Source: an uncultured Sulfitobacter sp. (GTDB taxonomy: Bacteria; Pseudomonadota; Alphaproteobacteria; Rhodobacterales; Rhodobacteraceae). Taken from it: a stretch of 64,000 bases of DNA. Below the pieces are notes generated by a model. It did no database searches, was not told where the DNA came from, and worked only from the letters and a program-made list of their open reading frames with translations. Within the stretch, counting starts at the first letter, position 1, and each line of letters begins with the position of its first letter. The DNA is taken from contig CAJXSZ010000001.1 of NCBI GenBank assembly GCA_913060815.1, positions 124,001 to 188,000 on the forward strand, written 5' to 3'. Shown piece after piece: positions 1 through 10,616 of this stretch. The position numbers were made by a program, and so were the translations under genes.

Positions 1-160
1 AAATCTCTTTCTAGGAATGAAGTGTCCACCTCGAAGGCGCATTAGCGCTAACACTGGCGATAGCGAAAATGACGGAATAGGAGATATTGAACAGTTTTGC
101 ATCATCCAAGTGGCGTCAGGATTATCCATTTGACGCCACTGCGCACAGTGGAGATCGGGA
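1..160. other. left-edge intergenic stretch with two palindromes
   Basis: No convincing gene is seen here. Two symmetric sites are present. A perfect 10-bp palindrome TTAGCGCTAA lies at 42-51; its central CG and arms resemble LacI/GalR-family operators. A perfect 10-bp inverted repeat, AGTGGCGTCA at 109-118 and TGACGCCACT at 131-140, sits downstream of the AraC-type gene. The second could form a hairpin in its mRNA, but no T-run follows on either strand, so a standard intrinsic terminator is not supported. The function of both is inferred. Confidence 0.4.
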
Positions 161-1228
161 TCAGCGACTCCACGCCGGTCTTGTGGAAGGGGCGTTTTTC
201 AGTCGCTGCCTTAACTGTGTGGGTGACAGACCATGCAGGCGCTTGACCCAACGCGCATAAGCACTTTGAGAATTGTAACCAAGCGTCCGCGCAATCGCGG
301 AGACCGGCTGCTCTGTGTCGCAGAGCAGTCGCAAGGACATGCCGTCCTGCGTTTCGTCCGAGAGCCGTGACAAATCTGTACCAGCGTCGGCGAGGCGTCG
401 TTGGAGGGTGCGTTTGGACATGCCAAGGCGTTGCGCAACCTCCCCCATATTGGCGTGTTTGCGGTCGGGATGTCGTAGCAGGTATTCATACACCTGTGAC
501 GCGATATCGTTGGGGCGTTTGAGGTTTTCGAGAAGGAAGTCGCACTGTTGGCTCATGTACTCGAACGCGGGCTGGTTGGCGGAGGGGTTTTCGAGCGCCA
601 GAAGCGTCGAAGGAAAGGTAAGTAAATTTGTTCCTGCGCCATAGGTGATGTTGCTCGAGAAATGCGCATCATAAAGCGCCTGATTTGCAGGCGGGCGTCG
701 CATGAATTGCCCTGAGATGGGAGCAACGGGTGCGTTCGCGAAGTCCGCAAAGAGGCTGACCGCAAGGCAGGCAGTGAAATCCACGAAATACCTCTGATGC
801 ACGATCATCGGAGAATACTGCCACTCAACCGAAAACTGTTCAGGGGCGATTGTGACGGCAAACGTCTGACTGTGAGAGACGATCTCGGAATAGCGGACAT
901 AGAAATTCAGCATATCGCGAAAGGTCGGCGCGGATCGCAGACCCAGTCCGTACGGCCCCGTGCTACCTGCCTTGAAAAACGACGCGTAACGCAGGCCCAC
1001 CGCATCATCCTGCATTTCTATTGCGAGCGACTTCATCAAGCGGCACAGACGGTCGAGGCTGATATACGCCTCGAAGCTTCCAAAGTCTTGCGGGTTAAGT
1101 TGGGCTGCGTTTGCATGGGGGCCAAGGTCGATATCGTGGGACATGCAGAACGCATTCAGTCCGCGACAGATGCTTGCTGACACGTGAAACCGCTCAGTGG
1201 TTATCCTATGCCGAGTGAGGTTTTCCAT
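161..1228 (-). CDS. AraC-family transcriptional regulator
   Basis: A 355-residue cytoplasmic DNA-binding regulator. The N-terminal two thirds fits the arabinose-binding-like domain of the OruR/ArgR-type AraC branch. The last 90 or so residues carry the double helix-turn-helix, with MGEVAQRLGMSKRTLQRRL as first helix pair and AIARTLGYNSQSAYARWVKR as second; the ending LHGLSPTQLRQ is typical of the family. I chose ATG at 1228 (MENLTRH); a TTG start at 1264 would add 12 residues. The effector and target genes cannot be read from the sequence. pyrG lies upstream in the same orientation, but they need not be co-transcribed. Confidence 0.85.
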   Translation of the reverse strand: MENLTRHRITTERFHVSASICRGLNAFCMSHDIDLGPHANAAQLNPQDFGSFEAYISLDRLCRLMKSLAIEMQDDAVGLRYASFFKAGSTGPYGLGLRSAPTFRDMLNFYVRYSEIVSHSQTFAVTIAPEQFSVEWQYSPMIVHQRYFVDFTACLAVSLFADFANAPVAPISGQFMRRPPANQALYDAHFSSNITYGAGTNLLTFPSTLLALENPSANQPAFEYMSQQCDFLLENLKRPNDIASQVYEYLLRHPDRKHANMGEVAQRLGMSKRTLQRRLADAGTDLSRLSDETQDGMSLRLLCDTEQPVSAIARTLGYNSQSAYARWVKRLHGLSPTQLRQRLKNAPSTRPAWSR

Positions 1229-1299
1229 ACCACCTAGTGTTGCATTTTTCAGCTTGAAATACAATTGCGACAGGCATGGCTCCTATCGCGGCAACAGCA

Positions 1300-2946
<1,647 letters not shown>

Positions 2947-3141
2947 TATCAGGTCTCTCCCGTGCGCATTTTTGCGGCTTTGCTGCGTCTTTTGGGCCTG
3001 TCCGGAGAAGCCCCAAGCGGTGCGAATTGCGCACCTTCACGGGGGTTCAGTCTAACAGGATTCGGATAGGCAAGGCAAGCAGATGGCCGCAACATGATGT
3101 TGCGCAATGCAGCCCTACCTCAAGGTATTGAGTATTAAGCG
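2947..3141. other. secG-pyrG intergenic region with hairpin
   Basis: No gene seen. A short hairpin, GGTGCG (3019-3024), AATTG loop, CGCACC (3030-3035), lies between the secG stop and the pyrG start. It has no T-run, so it may be a weak terminator or a leader structure for pyrG. The pyrG promoter should lie here, but no confident -35/-10 pair stands out. Confidence 0.3.
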
Positions 3142-3501
3142 TTAGTCGAGTGTTGGAACCAGCGGTGCATTGTCGCCCTCGGCGGGCGGCAACAGATTGT
3201 TCAGGTCCGGTGTCGGCACATCGCCTTGGTTCAAGGCGGGTGGTGTCGCGCTCAGACGGTCGAGGACGGAGACGCCCGCAGACTTCTGCGCGGTTACGAT
3301 GGTGAGTGTGATGGATGTCACCACGAAAGCACCGCCCAGCAGCCATGTTACCTTGCTCATCGGGGTGGCAGGTGGGCGGCCAGAAGTGCTGCCTCCGCCG
3401 CCGCCCATGCCAAGGCCGCCCCCTTCGGAGCGTTGCAGCAGCACAACAGCGATCAAGCCAAGCGCGAGAATGAGGTGGATGATCAGGACGACATTTTCCA
3501 T
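3142..3501 (-). CDS. secG: preprotein translocase subunit SecG
   Basis: Small inner-membrane subunit of the SecYEG protein-export channel (119 residues). Two hydrophobic segments flank a glycine-rich loop: [20 protein letters not shown], then [15 protein letters not shown], then a second helix around [18 protein letters not shown]. This is the standard SecG layout. The start chosen is ATG at 3501 (MENVVLI); an upstream ATG at 3567 would add 22 polar residues unlike SecG. The proline-rich cytoplasmic tail ending PTLD is longer than in E. coli, as is common in alphaproteobacteria. It is divergent from the nitrile hydratase operon. Confidence 0.93.
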   Translation of the reverse strand: MENVVLIIHLILALGLIAVVLLQRSEGGGLGMGGGGGSTSGRPPATPMSKVTWLLGGAFVVTSITLTIVTAQKSAGVSVLDRLSATPPALNQGDVPTPDLNNLLPPAEGDNAPLVPTLD

Positions 3502-3636
3502 GGGGTGCTGGCTGCTCTCTATCGGTTGGGTCTTGGGGTATCTAGGCAAGTTTGTGTTTGGGGGCAAGGGAGGATGCGCGGGGATTTTGGCGTGCAGGCG
3601 TGGACAAGCCGTTTATTGCGGGGCAAGCTGCTGCAC

Positions 3637-4254
3637 ATGCCCCATGACCACCATGATCACGATCACCCGCATTCTCTTTTGCCGCCCGCCCCAGCGCTGC
3701 GTGTAAAAGCCTTGGAAACCATCCTGACGCAGAAGGGCCTGCTGGACCCTGCGGCACTGGACGAAATCATTGATACCTATGAAAATAAGATCGGGCCGCG
3801 CAATGGCGCGCATGTGGTGGCCAAAGCGTGGAGCGATCCCGATTTCGCAGCCCGCTTGCACGAGGATGCGGATAAAGAGCTGAGCGCGCTGGGATATTAC
3901 GGACGCCAAGGCGAGCATATGGTGGTGGTGGAGAACACGCCCGAGACGCATAACATGGTCGTGTGTACACTGTGCAGTTGCTACCCGTGGCCGCTGCTGG
4001 GCATTCCGCCGGGGTGGTATAAGTCCGATGCCTACCGCGCGCGCGCCGTGCGCGAGCCGCGGGCCGTGCTGGCCGATTTCGGGGTGAGCTTGCCCGAACA
4101 GACGGCTGTGCGTGTATGGGATTCGACGGCTGAAGTGCGGTATCTGGTGCTGCCGATGAGACCGCGTAGCACCGACGGCTGGTCCGAAGAGGCGCTGATG
4201 GATCTGGTGACCCGTGACAGTATGATCGGCACAGGCTTGGCGGTGCAGCCGTGA
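3637..4254 (+). CDS. nthA: nitrile hydratase alpha subunit, cobalt type
   Basis: Catalytic metal-binding subunit (205 residues) of nitrile hydratase, which hydrates nitriles to amides in the cytoplasm. The metal claw VCTLCSC lies near residue 110; Thr in the second position marks the non-corrinoid cobalt class (iron enzymes have Ser). The two later Cys are the ones oxidised to sulfinic and sulfenic acid in the family. The N-terminus [12 protein letters not shown] is unusually histidine-rich. ATG at 3637 was chosen because it begins this tract and because homology ([10 protein letters not shown]) starts shortly after; the open frame upstream has no family similarity. It overlaps the beta gene by 4 bp. 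Confidence 0.95.
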   Translation: MPHDHHDHDHPHSLLPPAPALRVKALETILTQKGLLDPAALDEIIDTYENKIGPRNGAHVVAKAWSDPDFAARLHEDADKELSALGYYGRQGEHMVVVENTPETHNMVVCTLCSCYPWPLLGIPPGWYKSDAYRARAVREPRAVLADFGVSLPEQTAVRVWDSTAEVRYLVLPMRPRSTDGWSEEALMDLVTRDSMIGTGLAVQP

Positions 4255-4922
4255 GGGTGCACGACATGGGCGGACGGTTCGGCGATGGCCCCGTTGTGCC
4301 AGAGGCGGAGGATGAGATCTTTCACGAGGGCTGGCATGCGCGCGCTCTGGCCGTTGTGCTGGCGTGCGGCAGCTTGGGCAAGTGGAACATTGACGTCTCG
4401 CGCCATGCTCGCGAGTGTTTGGCGCCCAAGGATTATGCGGCGTTCAGCTATTACGAAAAGTGGATGGGCGGGCTGGCTGCTTTGCTGGTGGAGACGGGTG
4501 TGCTGACCCGCGACGAATTGGCGGGGCAGACGGATGAGCAGATCAGCGCATTGGCGACCAAAAAATTGACCGCCGATCAGGTAGCGGGGGTGTTGGCGCG
4601 TGGCGGCCCTGCGGACCGCGAGAGCAATGCGGCTCCCGCGTTTGACATCGGCGACGCGGTGCTAACGCGCAGGATTGCGGAGAACGTGCTCGTTTCAGGC
4701 GGACATACGCGCCTTCCATCCTATGCGGCAGGGGCGATGGGGCGGATCATGCGTTATCACGGCACGCACATACTGCCCGACAGCAATGCGCACGGATTGG
4801 GCGAGGCGCCAGAGCCGCTTTATGCGGTGGTGTTTCCTGCGTCCGAGCTTTGGGCGCATCCCGAGCATCCGCGTGACGAGGTGGTGCTGGACCTGTGGCA
4901 AAGCTATCTGGAGGCGGTATGA
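4251..4922 (+). CDS. nthB: nitrile hydratase beta subunit
   Basis: Beta subunit (223 residues), partner of the alpha subunit in the heterotetramer. The N-terminus [12 protein letters not shown] is the family signature (VHDMGG). The beta arginines that hydrogen-bond the oxidised cysteines are expected in the N-terminal half. The C-terminal SH3-like domain is recognised by [14 protein letters not shown] and [12 protein letters not shown]. The start is GTG at 4251, overlapping the alpha stop (GTGA); GTG at 4257 would be a slightly shorter alternative. The overlap suggests translational coupling and balanced subunit output. Confidence 0.93.
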   Translation: MRVHDMGGRFGDGPVVPEAEDEIFHEGWHARALAVVLACGSLGKWNIDVSRHARECLAPKDYAAFSYYEKWMGGLAALLVETGVLTRDELAGQTDEQISALATKKLTADQVAGVLARGGPADRESNAAPAFDIGDAVLTRRIAENVLVSGGHTRLPSYAAGAMGRIMRYHGTHILPDSNAHGLGEAPEPLYAVVFPASELWAHPEHPRDEVVLDLWQSYLEAV

Positions 4923-5239
4923 GCATACCTGAACCTGTATTCGAGGCTCCTTGGCATGCGCAGCTCTTTGCGCTGACCGTGCATCTGAACGAGGCTGGGC
5001 ATTTCGCATGGCCTGATTGGGCCGAGCGGTTTTCTGCAACTTTGAAGCAGCACGGAATGGCGCGCGATTTGAATGGTGGCGATGACTACTTCACGGCATG
5101 GCTGGAAACGCTTGAGGCCTTTCTGGCGGAGGTGGAGATGGCGGATCCTGACGCGGTGGAGCAGACGCGGGCTGCGTGGGAGCGGGCATATCTATCAACT
5201 GAACACGGTAAGCCTGTGACGCTGGACGCGACTGTTTAG
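4919..5239 (+). CDS. nitrile hydratase accessory (activator) protein
   Basis: A 106-residue protein starting at ATG 4919, which overlaps the beta stop by 4 bp (ATGA). It resembles the N-terminal part of the beta subunit (FEAPWHAQLFALTVHLNEAGHFAWPDWAERFS), the hallmark of nitrile hydratase accessory proteins such as P14K/NhlE. In cobalt-type systems that protein helps insert the metal and swap alpha subunits. No amidase or cobalt transporter follows; the next gene is on the opposite strand, so the operon has three genes. Confidence 0.85.
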   Translation: MSIPEPVFEAPWHAQLFALTVHLNEAGHFAWPDWAERFSATLKQHGMARDLNGGDDYFTAWLETLEAFLAEVEMADPDAVEQTRAAWERAYLSTEHGKPVTLDATV

Positions 5240-5275
5240 CCCTGCGGGCCAAAGCCACCCGCCCACCGACCCGTC

Positions 5276-5671
5276 TCAGGCGTCCACGTCATCCACATCT
5301 GCCTGACCTGACAGCGCACGGCGCACGATGCTCCAGCTGAGGCCGATGGCGAGGACAAAGCTGAGTGCTGCGAGGCCGAGCCAAACGTTAAAGCTTGGGT
5401 CATCGAGGCGCAGCACGCCCAGATCATAGAGCACCCACAGCCCCGCACCGACCAACGCGAGCACGAGCAACATGCCGAAGGCGCCAATGCTGCGCAGGGT
5501 GGCGCGTAGATAGATGATATAGCCGATCAACAGCACCAACCCTGCCAGCACGGCAATAGACATATTCATGCTGCCGTAGCTGCGCGCCCATTGCACGTAG
5601 TTGTATTCGGTGGGGTTAAACGTCAGCGCCAGCAAGGCGAACGCGCAGATCCAGCGCAGGAGAAAGCCCAT
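5276..5671 (-). CDS. DUF6524-type four-helix membrane protein
   Basis: A 131-residue integral membrane protein with four hydrophobic segments (about residues 3-18, 38-58, 66-86, 98-118) and an acidic tail ending ADVDDVDA. The N-terminal block RWICAFALLALTFNPTEYNY matches a small family I know from Rhodobacterales and relatives, without known function. ATG at 5671 was chosen since it places the conserved MGFLLRW at the N-terminus; a start 7 codons upstream is possible. It is convergent with the nitrile hydratase operon and divergent from purA. Confidence 0.75.
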   Translation of the reverse strand: MGFLLRWICAFALLALTFNPTEYNYVQWARSYGSMNMSIAVLAGLVLLIGYIIYLRATLRSIGAFGMLLVLALVGAGLWVLYDLGVLRLDDPSFNVWLGLAALSFVLAIGLSWSIVRRALSGQADVDDVDA

Positions 5672-5825
5672 TTGGATTGGTCCTTTGGTCAATTTGCCGC
5701 CAATATCCTAGGCGCTTGTGCAAATGTCTATGGTTTCGCGTCAGTTTGCGGTTTCGCGCATCTGCACAGGCGGCTATACGGGCGCGGGTTTGAGACGCAT
5801 CTGCCCCTGCACTGAGAGGAATATC

Positions 5826-7118
5826 ATGGCCAATGTTGTTGTCGTAGGCGCCCAATGGGGCGATGAAGGAAAAGGCAAGATTGTCGACTGGCTCTCGGAG
5901 CGGGCGGATGTGATTGCGCGTTTTCAAGGCGGGCATAACGCAGGCCACACGCTGGTCATTGATGGCGAGGTGTTCAAGCTGAGCCTTTTGCCCTCCGGCA
6001 TTGTACGCGGCGGTAAGCTGAGCGTTATTGGCAACGGTGTGGTGCTGGACCCGTGGCACCTCAAGAAAGAAATCGAGGGTCTGCGCGGTCAGGGCGTTAC
6101 AATCACGCCCGAGACGCTGATGATCGCGGAGAATACCCCGCTGATCCTGCCCATCCACGGTGAATTGGACCGTGCACGTGAAGAGCAGACGGCTGTGGCC
6201 AAGATTGGCACCACCGGGCGCGGCATCGGGCCTGCCTATGAAGATAAAGTGGGCCGCCGTTCTGTGCGCGTGGCTGATCTGGCCGATGATGCAACGCTGG
6301 AGCTGCGCGTGGACCGCGCGCTGGTGCACCATGATGCGTTGCGCCGTGGTTTGGGGCTGGAGCCTGTGGACCGTGCGCGTCTGTTGGCTGACCTGCGCGC
6401 AATCGCGCCGACAGTTCTGGAATATGCAGCACCCGTCTGGAAGGTGCTGAACGAGCAGCGCAAAGCTGGCAAGCGGATTTTGTTTGAAGGTGCGCAGGGC
6501 GCGCTTCTGGATATTGATTTTGGCACATATCCGTTCGTGACCTCCTCGAATGTGATCGCGGGCCAAGCGGCGACGGGCACAGGCATCGGGCCAGGCTCGA
6601 TCGATTTTGTGCTGGGGATCGTGAAGGCCTATACTACCCGTGTGGGCGAGGGGCCGTTTCCTGCGGAACTGGACGATGCGGATGGCCAGCGTCTGGGCGA
6701 GCGGGGCCATGAATTCGGCACCGTGACAGGGCGCAAGCGCCGCTGTGGCTGGTTTGATGCTGTGCTGGTGCGCCAGACCTGTGCGACCTCTGGCGTGAAC
6801 GGCATTTCATTCACCAAACTGGATGTGCTCGACGGGTTCGAGACCTTGAAAATCTGTGTGGCCTATGAGCTGGACGGCAAACGGTTGGATTATCTGCCCA
6901 CTGCTGCAGACCAGCAGGCGCGCTGCACGCCGATTTACGAAGAGATGCCGGGTTGGTCACAATCGACCGAAGGGGCGCGCAGCTGGGCAGACCTGCCAGC
7001 GGAAGCGATCAAATACGTGCGCCGCGTGGAGGAGCTGATCGAGTGTCCCGTCGCGCTTTTGTCCACCTCGCCCGAACGTGAGGATACTATTCTGGTGACT
7101 GACCCATTCGCTGATTGA
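5826..7118 (+). CDS. purA: adenylosuccinate synthetase
   Basis: PurA (430 residues, normal length) joins IMP and aspartate with GTP to give adenylosuccinate, the first committed step to AMP. Visible motifs are GDEGKGK (P-loop, catalytic Asp), GHNAGHT (catalytic His), [26 protein letters not shown] and the GTP base site TKLDVLDG. The start at 5826 follows a good ribosome site (GAGAGGA), and [12 protein letters not shown] is the family N-terminus; upstream in-frame codons are not family-like. Confidence 0.98.
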   Translation: MANVVVVGAQWGDEGKGKIVDWLSERADVIARFQGGHNAGHTLVIDGEVFKLSLLPSGIVRGGKLSVIGNGVVLDPWHLKKEIEGLRGQGVTITPETLMIAENTPLILPIHGELDRAREEQTAVAKIGTTGRGIGPAYEDKVGRRSVRVADLADDATLELRVDRALVHHDALRRGLGLEPVDRARLLADLRAIAPTVLEYAAPVWKVLNEQRKAGKRILFEGAQGALLDIDFGTYPFVTSSNVIAGQAATGTGIGPGSIDFVLGIVKAYTTRVGEGPFPAELDDADGQRLGERGHEFGTVTGRKRRCGWFDAVLVRQTCATSGVNGISFTKLDVLDGFETLKICVAYELDGKRLDYLPTAADQQARCTPIYEEMPGWSQSTEGARSWADLPAEAIKYVRRVEELIECPVALLSTSPEREDTILVTDPFAD

Positions 7119-7203
7119 CTACAGCTGCCTCCAGCGGCGCGATTGAAAAAGCGCCGCTGCGGGCCATCTATGGACTATCCTGTTCGGAACCCGAGGAATT
7201 AGA

Positions 7204-7437
7204 ATGGCCCTGAGTTACAAATCCCGCCGCCGCTGGTCCCTGTTTTTGCTGTTGGTGGCGCTGCCGGTTTATATCGTCTTTATGATCTGGGGCATCGCAC
7301 AGTTTGATCGCCCGCCATTCTGGGTCGAGCTATTGATCTACATCGGGTCTGGTGTGATCTGGGCGTTCCCTTTGAAGGCTGTGTTCAAGGGAGTGGGGCA
7401 GGCCGATCCCGACGGACCTGAAGACCCGCTTGCCTGA
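7204..7437 (+). CDS. DUF2842 domain protein
   Basis: A 77-residue membrane protein with two transmembrane helices (about residues 12-32 and 40-60). It carries the family pattern of SRRRWSLFLLLVALPVY, then FWVELLIYIGSGVIWAFPLK. DUF2842 is widespread in alphaproteobacteria, and its function is unknown. It follows purA by 85 bp and probably shares its transcript, which ends at the strong terminator downstream. Confidence 0.85.
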   Translation: MALSYKSRRRWSLFLLLVALPVYIVFMIWGIAQFDRPPFWVELLIYIGSGVIWAFPLKAVFKGVGQADPDGPEDPLA

Positions 7438-7475
7438 AGGTGCAGTTAAGCCAATTACAAGCTCTTGTCAGACAT

Positions 7476-7508
7476 GAAAAAAGGCGGACCGGTGGGCCCG
7501 CCTTTTTC
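7476..7508. terminator. bidirectional intrinsic terminator
   Basis: GC-rich hairpin GGCGG-A-CC / GG-G-CCCGCC flanked by an A-run on the left and a T-run on the right, so it can work on both strands. It separates the purA-DUF2842 unit (plus) from the acidic 745-residue gene (minus), which converge here. Confidence 0.85.
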
Positions 7509-7526
7509 TTCTGTTTTGTGTCGGTC

Positions 7527-9764
7527 CTAGCCGGTGGCGCGGGCATCGGGTTTGAAGCCGATCAGCTCTGACGCCTGAAAACGGCCACCTTTGAGCTTTT
7601 CGATCTTGCCCTCGCGCAGTAGCTTCCCGAAGGAGCGCAGGCTGTCTTCGCGGGTGAAGTTCTCTTGCTCGACCTGACGGACTTTTGTCATCAATTGCGG
7701 GCGCGAAAATTCGTCGAGACCTTCGACAAATGACAGATAGGCCGCGGCCGCTTCGAGCAGATCGGGCAATTGGGTGGCACCCATTTCGGCTGCGAAATCG
7801 GCAAAGCTGTCTGCGCCTGCGGCCTGAGCCGCGGAGGTCGGAACGGCTTTGGGGGCCATAGCAGAGACGCGGCGCGGGCGAACGGGTGCTGCGCTGCGTG
7901 GCTGGTCCAGATCGATGCGCTGCTCGGCAACAAGCTTGAGGGGCGCTGGCTGTGGTTCAGCGGGGCGTTGCGTGCGAGGGCGCTCTGATCCGCTGGCGAC
8001 GGGGCGGCGCGGACGTACAACGCTGGCCAGATCATCGCGATATGCTTCGTCGGTATCGACGTCGTCGGAGGCGCCACCCGCGGCTTCATCCGCCTTTTTC
8101 GAGGCAACGGCGGCGCGCAGGTGGGAGAAAGCATCGCGGCGGGTGGCCGCTTCGGGCTCTTCCATCTTGCTTTCGCTTTCTTCCATCAGGCGGGACAGGT
8201 CATCATCAGCCAAGCTTTTGATTTTGGCACGTGCGGCGGCACTTTCCTGTGCGCGCTGCTCGGCCTCGGCTTCTTCCATGTCGCGGGCTTGCGGGTCTTG
8301 GGCGGCGGCCTCTTCTGCCTGCTGTGCGGCAGCGTCGGTCGCTTTCATATCTGCTTCGAGGGCAGCAAGCTCATCGGCCAGTTCAGCTTCTGCTTCGGGG
8401 CTCAGGGACGAAGCAGAAGCTGCGGCCGCGCTGGCGTCCTGTCCATCGTCATATTCTTCAAGCTTGCCCGATTCGATAGCTGCATCAAGCGTGGCGCGCT
8501 TGACCTTGAGCACGCGTGTCCGCGGAGCAGGCTTCACGACCTCTGGTTCTGGTGCCTCTTCAGTAGAAGCTTCTTCAGCGGGTGATGCAGCAGGCGCGTC
8601 CTCAAATATATTGCCTTTCGGCAGATCATCGAGATCATCCAGGCCCGGATTCACGGTTTCTGCGCCGATCGCGGCAAGGATGTTCTCATCCATATCATCG
8701 GTATCGGCGTCATCCGCATCTGATGCGAGGTCCGCAGACGTGTCCTGTTCCAGCTCCGCCTCTGGTGCGGGATCTTCGAAATCCTCCGCTTCGGCGTCCA
8801 GACGGCTCAGGATTGCGGCGATATCGTCGTCTTCGCTTTCCTCGGTCGCGTCGTCGTGCGCAGCGGAGGGCGCTTCGCTTTGATCGTCGGTGTCCAATGC
8901 ATCTTCGAGATCGCGGAGAGTGTCTGCAAGCACGTCAGTCTCTTCGTCTTCCGCCGCTTCATCCTCAAGATCGGCAACATTGTCGGTCATCTTGGCGCTG
9001 GGTGCGACAGAGGCGTCTGCGTGCTGGTCTTCGGAAAAATCGGGCGCTTCGTCGGTGTCTGACTGCTGTGAAACAACAGCGCGGATGCGCGAGAGCTTGT
9101 CGGCGATGCTGCCTGCCTGCGCTTGTCCAGTTGTTGCTTTGACGGGGGCGTCTTCCGCGTCATCTGTATCTGCCTGATCGGCGGATGCGGGCGCTGCATC
9201 TGCAAAGAACGCCTTTACGTCTTCGTCGGGTAGGCTGGGCACGATAACGGCCTCGGCGGCGGTGTCATCCTGCGCCACTGGCGCATCTTCTGCGGATGCG
9301 GGTGTTGCAGCAGCCTCGGGGGCAGTCTGAACAACTTCCTGCTCGGCCTCTGGTGTCTCAGCGGATGGCTTGGCCTGAAACATAGGTGTTCCGACCTTCT
9401 TGATCACGCGGGGCGCAGGTTTGGCTTTTGCTGGCTTCTCTGATTTGGCCTCTTCTGCGACGGCTGGCTTTTCGAGAGCGGCTGGCGCGTCGTCTGCTGC
9501 GCTTTCGCTGTCCTGCGCGGACAGCACGATGCGGCCCTTGTCTTGGCGTGCCTCGACGTGGCGCGAGATCTCACGTTCGGCGATACGGGCGAGCATTTGC
9601 GCATCGGGCTGTGCGGGCTCGGCCCCGAAGTAGCGGTCATCAGCAGAGAGGTCGCGAAAATACTCTGCGATGGCTTTCATGGTGCCGAAAGAATCGTCGA
9701 ATCCCTCAAGCGTGCACGAGAAAGTGCCGTAGGATACGGTAAGAATCTTGTTATTGTTTATCAT
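7527..9764 (-). CDS. large acidic protein with disordered middle, unknown function
   Basis: A 745-residue cytoplasmic protein with no signal peptide or membrane helix. Residues 1-95 form a compact domain starting MINNNKILTVSYGTFSCTLE and containing DSFGTMKAIAEYFRDLSADDRYFG. Residues about 100-630 are of low complexity, rich in Ala, Asp and Glu, with many D/E pairs, some basic patches (PAPRVIKKVG, PRTRVLKVKRATL) and Pro-Arg stretches. The last 100 residues form a second ordered region (FADFAAEMGATQLPDLLEAA, then VEQENFTREDSLRSFGKLLR). I recall such proteins as conserved in Rhodobacterales, where automatic annotation has variously named them, without real evidence. No catalytic motif is visible. 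It may act as a scaffold or condensate-type protein; that is inference. Confidence 0.8.
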   Translation of the reverse strand: MINNNKILTVSYGTFSCTLEGFDDSFGTMKAIAEYFRDLSADDRYFGAEPAQPDAQMLARIAEREISRHVEARQDKGRIVLSAQDSESAADDAPAALEKPAVAEEAKSEKPAKAKPAPRVIKKVGTPMFQAKPSAETPEAEQEVVQTAPEAAATPASAEDAPVAQDDTAAEAVIVPSLPDEDVKAFFADAAPASADQADTDDAEDAPVKATTGQAQAGSIADKLSRIRAVVSQQSDTDEAPDFSEDQHADASVAPSAKMTDNVADLEDEAAEDEETDVLADTLRDLEDALDTDDQSEAPSAAHDDATEESEDDDIAAILSRLDAEAEDFEDPAPEAELEQDTSADLASDADDADTDDMDENILAAIGAETVNPGLDDLDDLPKGNIFEDAPAASPAEEASTEEAPEPEVVKPAPRTRVLKVKRATLDAAIESGKLEEYDDGQDASAAAASASSLSPEAEAELADELAALEADMKATDAAAQQAEEAAAQDPQARDMEEAEAEQRAQESAAARAKIKSLADDDLSRLMEESESKMEEPEAATRRDAFSHLRAAVASKKADEAAGGASDDVDTDEAYRDDLASVVRPRRPVASGSERPRTQRPAEPQPAPLKLVAEQRIDLDQPRSAAPVRPRRVSAMAPKAVPTSAAQAAGADSFADFAAEMGATQLPDLLEAAAAYLSFVEGLDEFSRPQLMTKVRQVEQENFTREDSLRSFGKLLREGKIEKLKGGRFQASELIGFKPDARATG

Positions 9765-9902
9765 CGGATGCTCGTCCTCTGCGTCTTAGTTAGCGCTTGT
9801 TTACCATGACGCCCAAGGCCAAAGCGGCCCGAAACTGTGCCAGATGCGGTATCATTGTGTGGCGATATTGTGGTTGCGGGCCAAATTCGCCATGTAAGTG
9901 AT

Positions 9903-10616
9903 ATGTCAGACGCAATGATCATCAGCTCTTTTCCAGTTACACTTCTCGGTGGGGGGCAGGTTAGTGCGCCAGACCTTGACGAGGCGTTAACCATCGCGCC
10001 TGAACTTGTGGCTGTCGACGGTGGTCTCGTGCGCGCATTGGCTGCAGGGGTCCAGCCTCACGCCGTGATTGGCGATATGGACAGCGCTCCCCCGGAGGCG
10101 CTTGCCCAGTTGCCGCCCGAGCGTATCCACCGCGTGAGTGAACAACAATCTACCGATTTCGACAAGGCACTTCGTCATGTGAACGCCCCTGTGGCCCTTG
10201 GTGTGGGATTTTGCGGGGGGCGTGTGGACCATCAGTTGGCGGCATTCCATACGCTGTTGGTCCGTGCGGACAGGCCGTGCATCCTGATTGCCGAGGAGGA
10301 GGTGATTGTACTGGCACCGCCCAAGCTGGCGCTTGATATGGTGGCGGGGGATGTGGTGTCGCTCTATCCCATGATGCCTGTGACGGGGCGCAGCACAGGC
10401 CTTGAGTGGCCGATTGAGGGGCTGGCGTTTGATCCTGCACGATTCATTGGCACGTCAAATCGTGCAGTCGGTCCTGTCACGCTGGAGATGGAGGCGGCGG
10501 GCATGTTGCTCATCCTGCCGAAACAGTATCTCAGGCTGTTGGTGGCACATTTCGTGCAAGGCGGCGGGCGGTGGCCTGCTCGCGCAGCACAACATATATC
10601 CCCGCTGCCACAGTGA
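9903..10616 (+). CDS. thiN: thiamine diphosphokinase family protein
   Basis: A 237-residue thiamine diphosphokinase-like enzyme, transferring diphosphate from ATP to thiamine. Visible family motifs are AVDGGLVRALAAG, VIGDMDS (the acidic substrate-binding loop), STDFDKAL and GVGFCGGRVDHQLA, in canonical order. The start is ATG 9903 (MSDAMIIS); ATG 9915 is possible, and the upstream ATG at 9837 gives an atypical leader. The end is odd: family similarity stops near LLILPKQ, and the last 28 or so residues are read antisense through the 3' end of the neighbouring transporter gene (86-bp overlap). Confidence 0.88.
   Translation: MSDAMIISSFPVTLLGGGQVSAPDLDEALTIAPELVAVDGGLVRALAAGVQPHAVIGDMDSAPPEALAQLPPERIHRVSEQQSTDFDKALRHVNAPVALGVGFCGGRVDHQLAAFHTLLVRADRPCILIAEEEVIVLAPPKLALDMVAGDVVSLYPMMPVTGRSTGLEWPIEGLAFDPARFIGTSNRAVGPVTLEMEAAGMLLILPKQYLRLLVAHFVQGGGRWPARAAQHISPLPQ

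Noticed and set aside
3226-3636. In-frame upstream extension of the nitrile hydratase alpha gene through the secG region
   Set aside because: No family similarity before MPHDHH; the extension would overlap secG on the other strand and its residues look antisense-derived.
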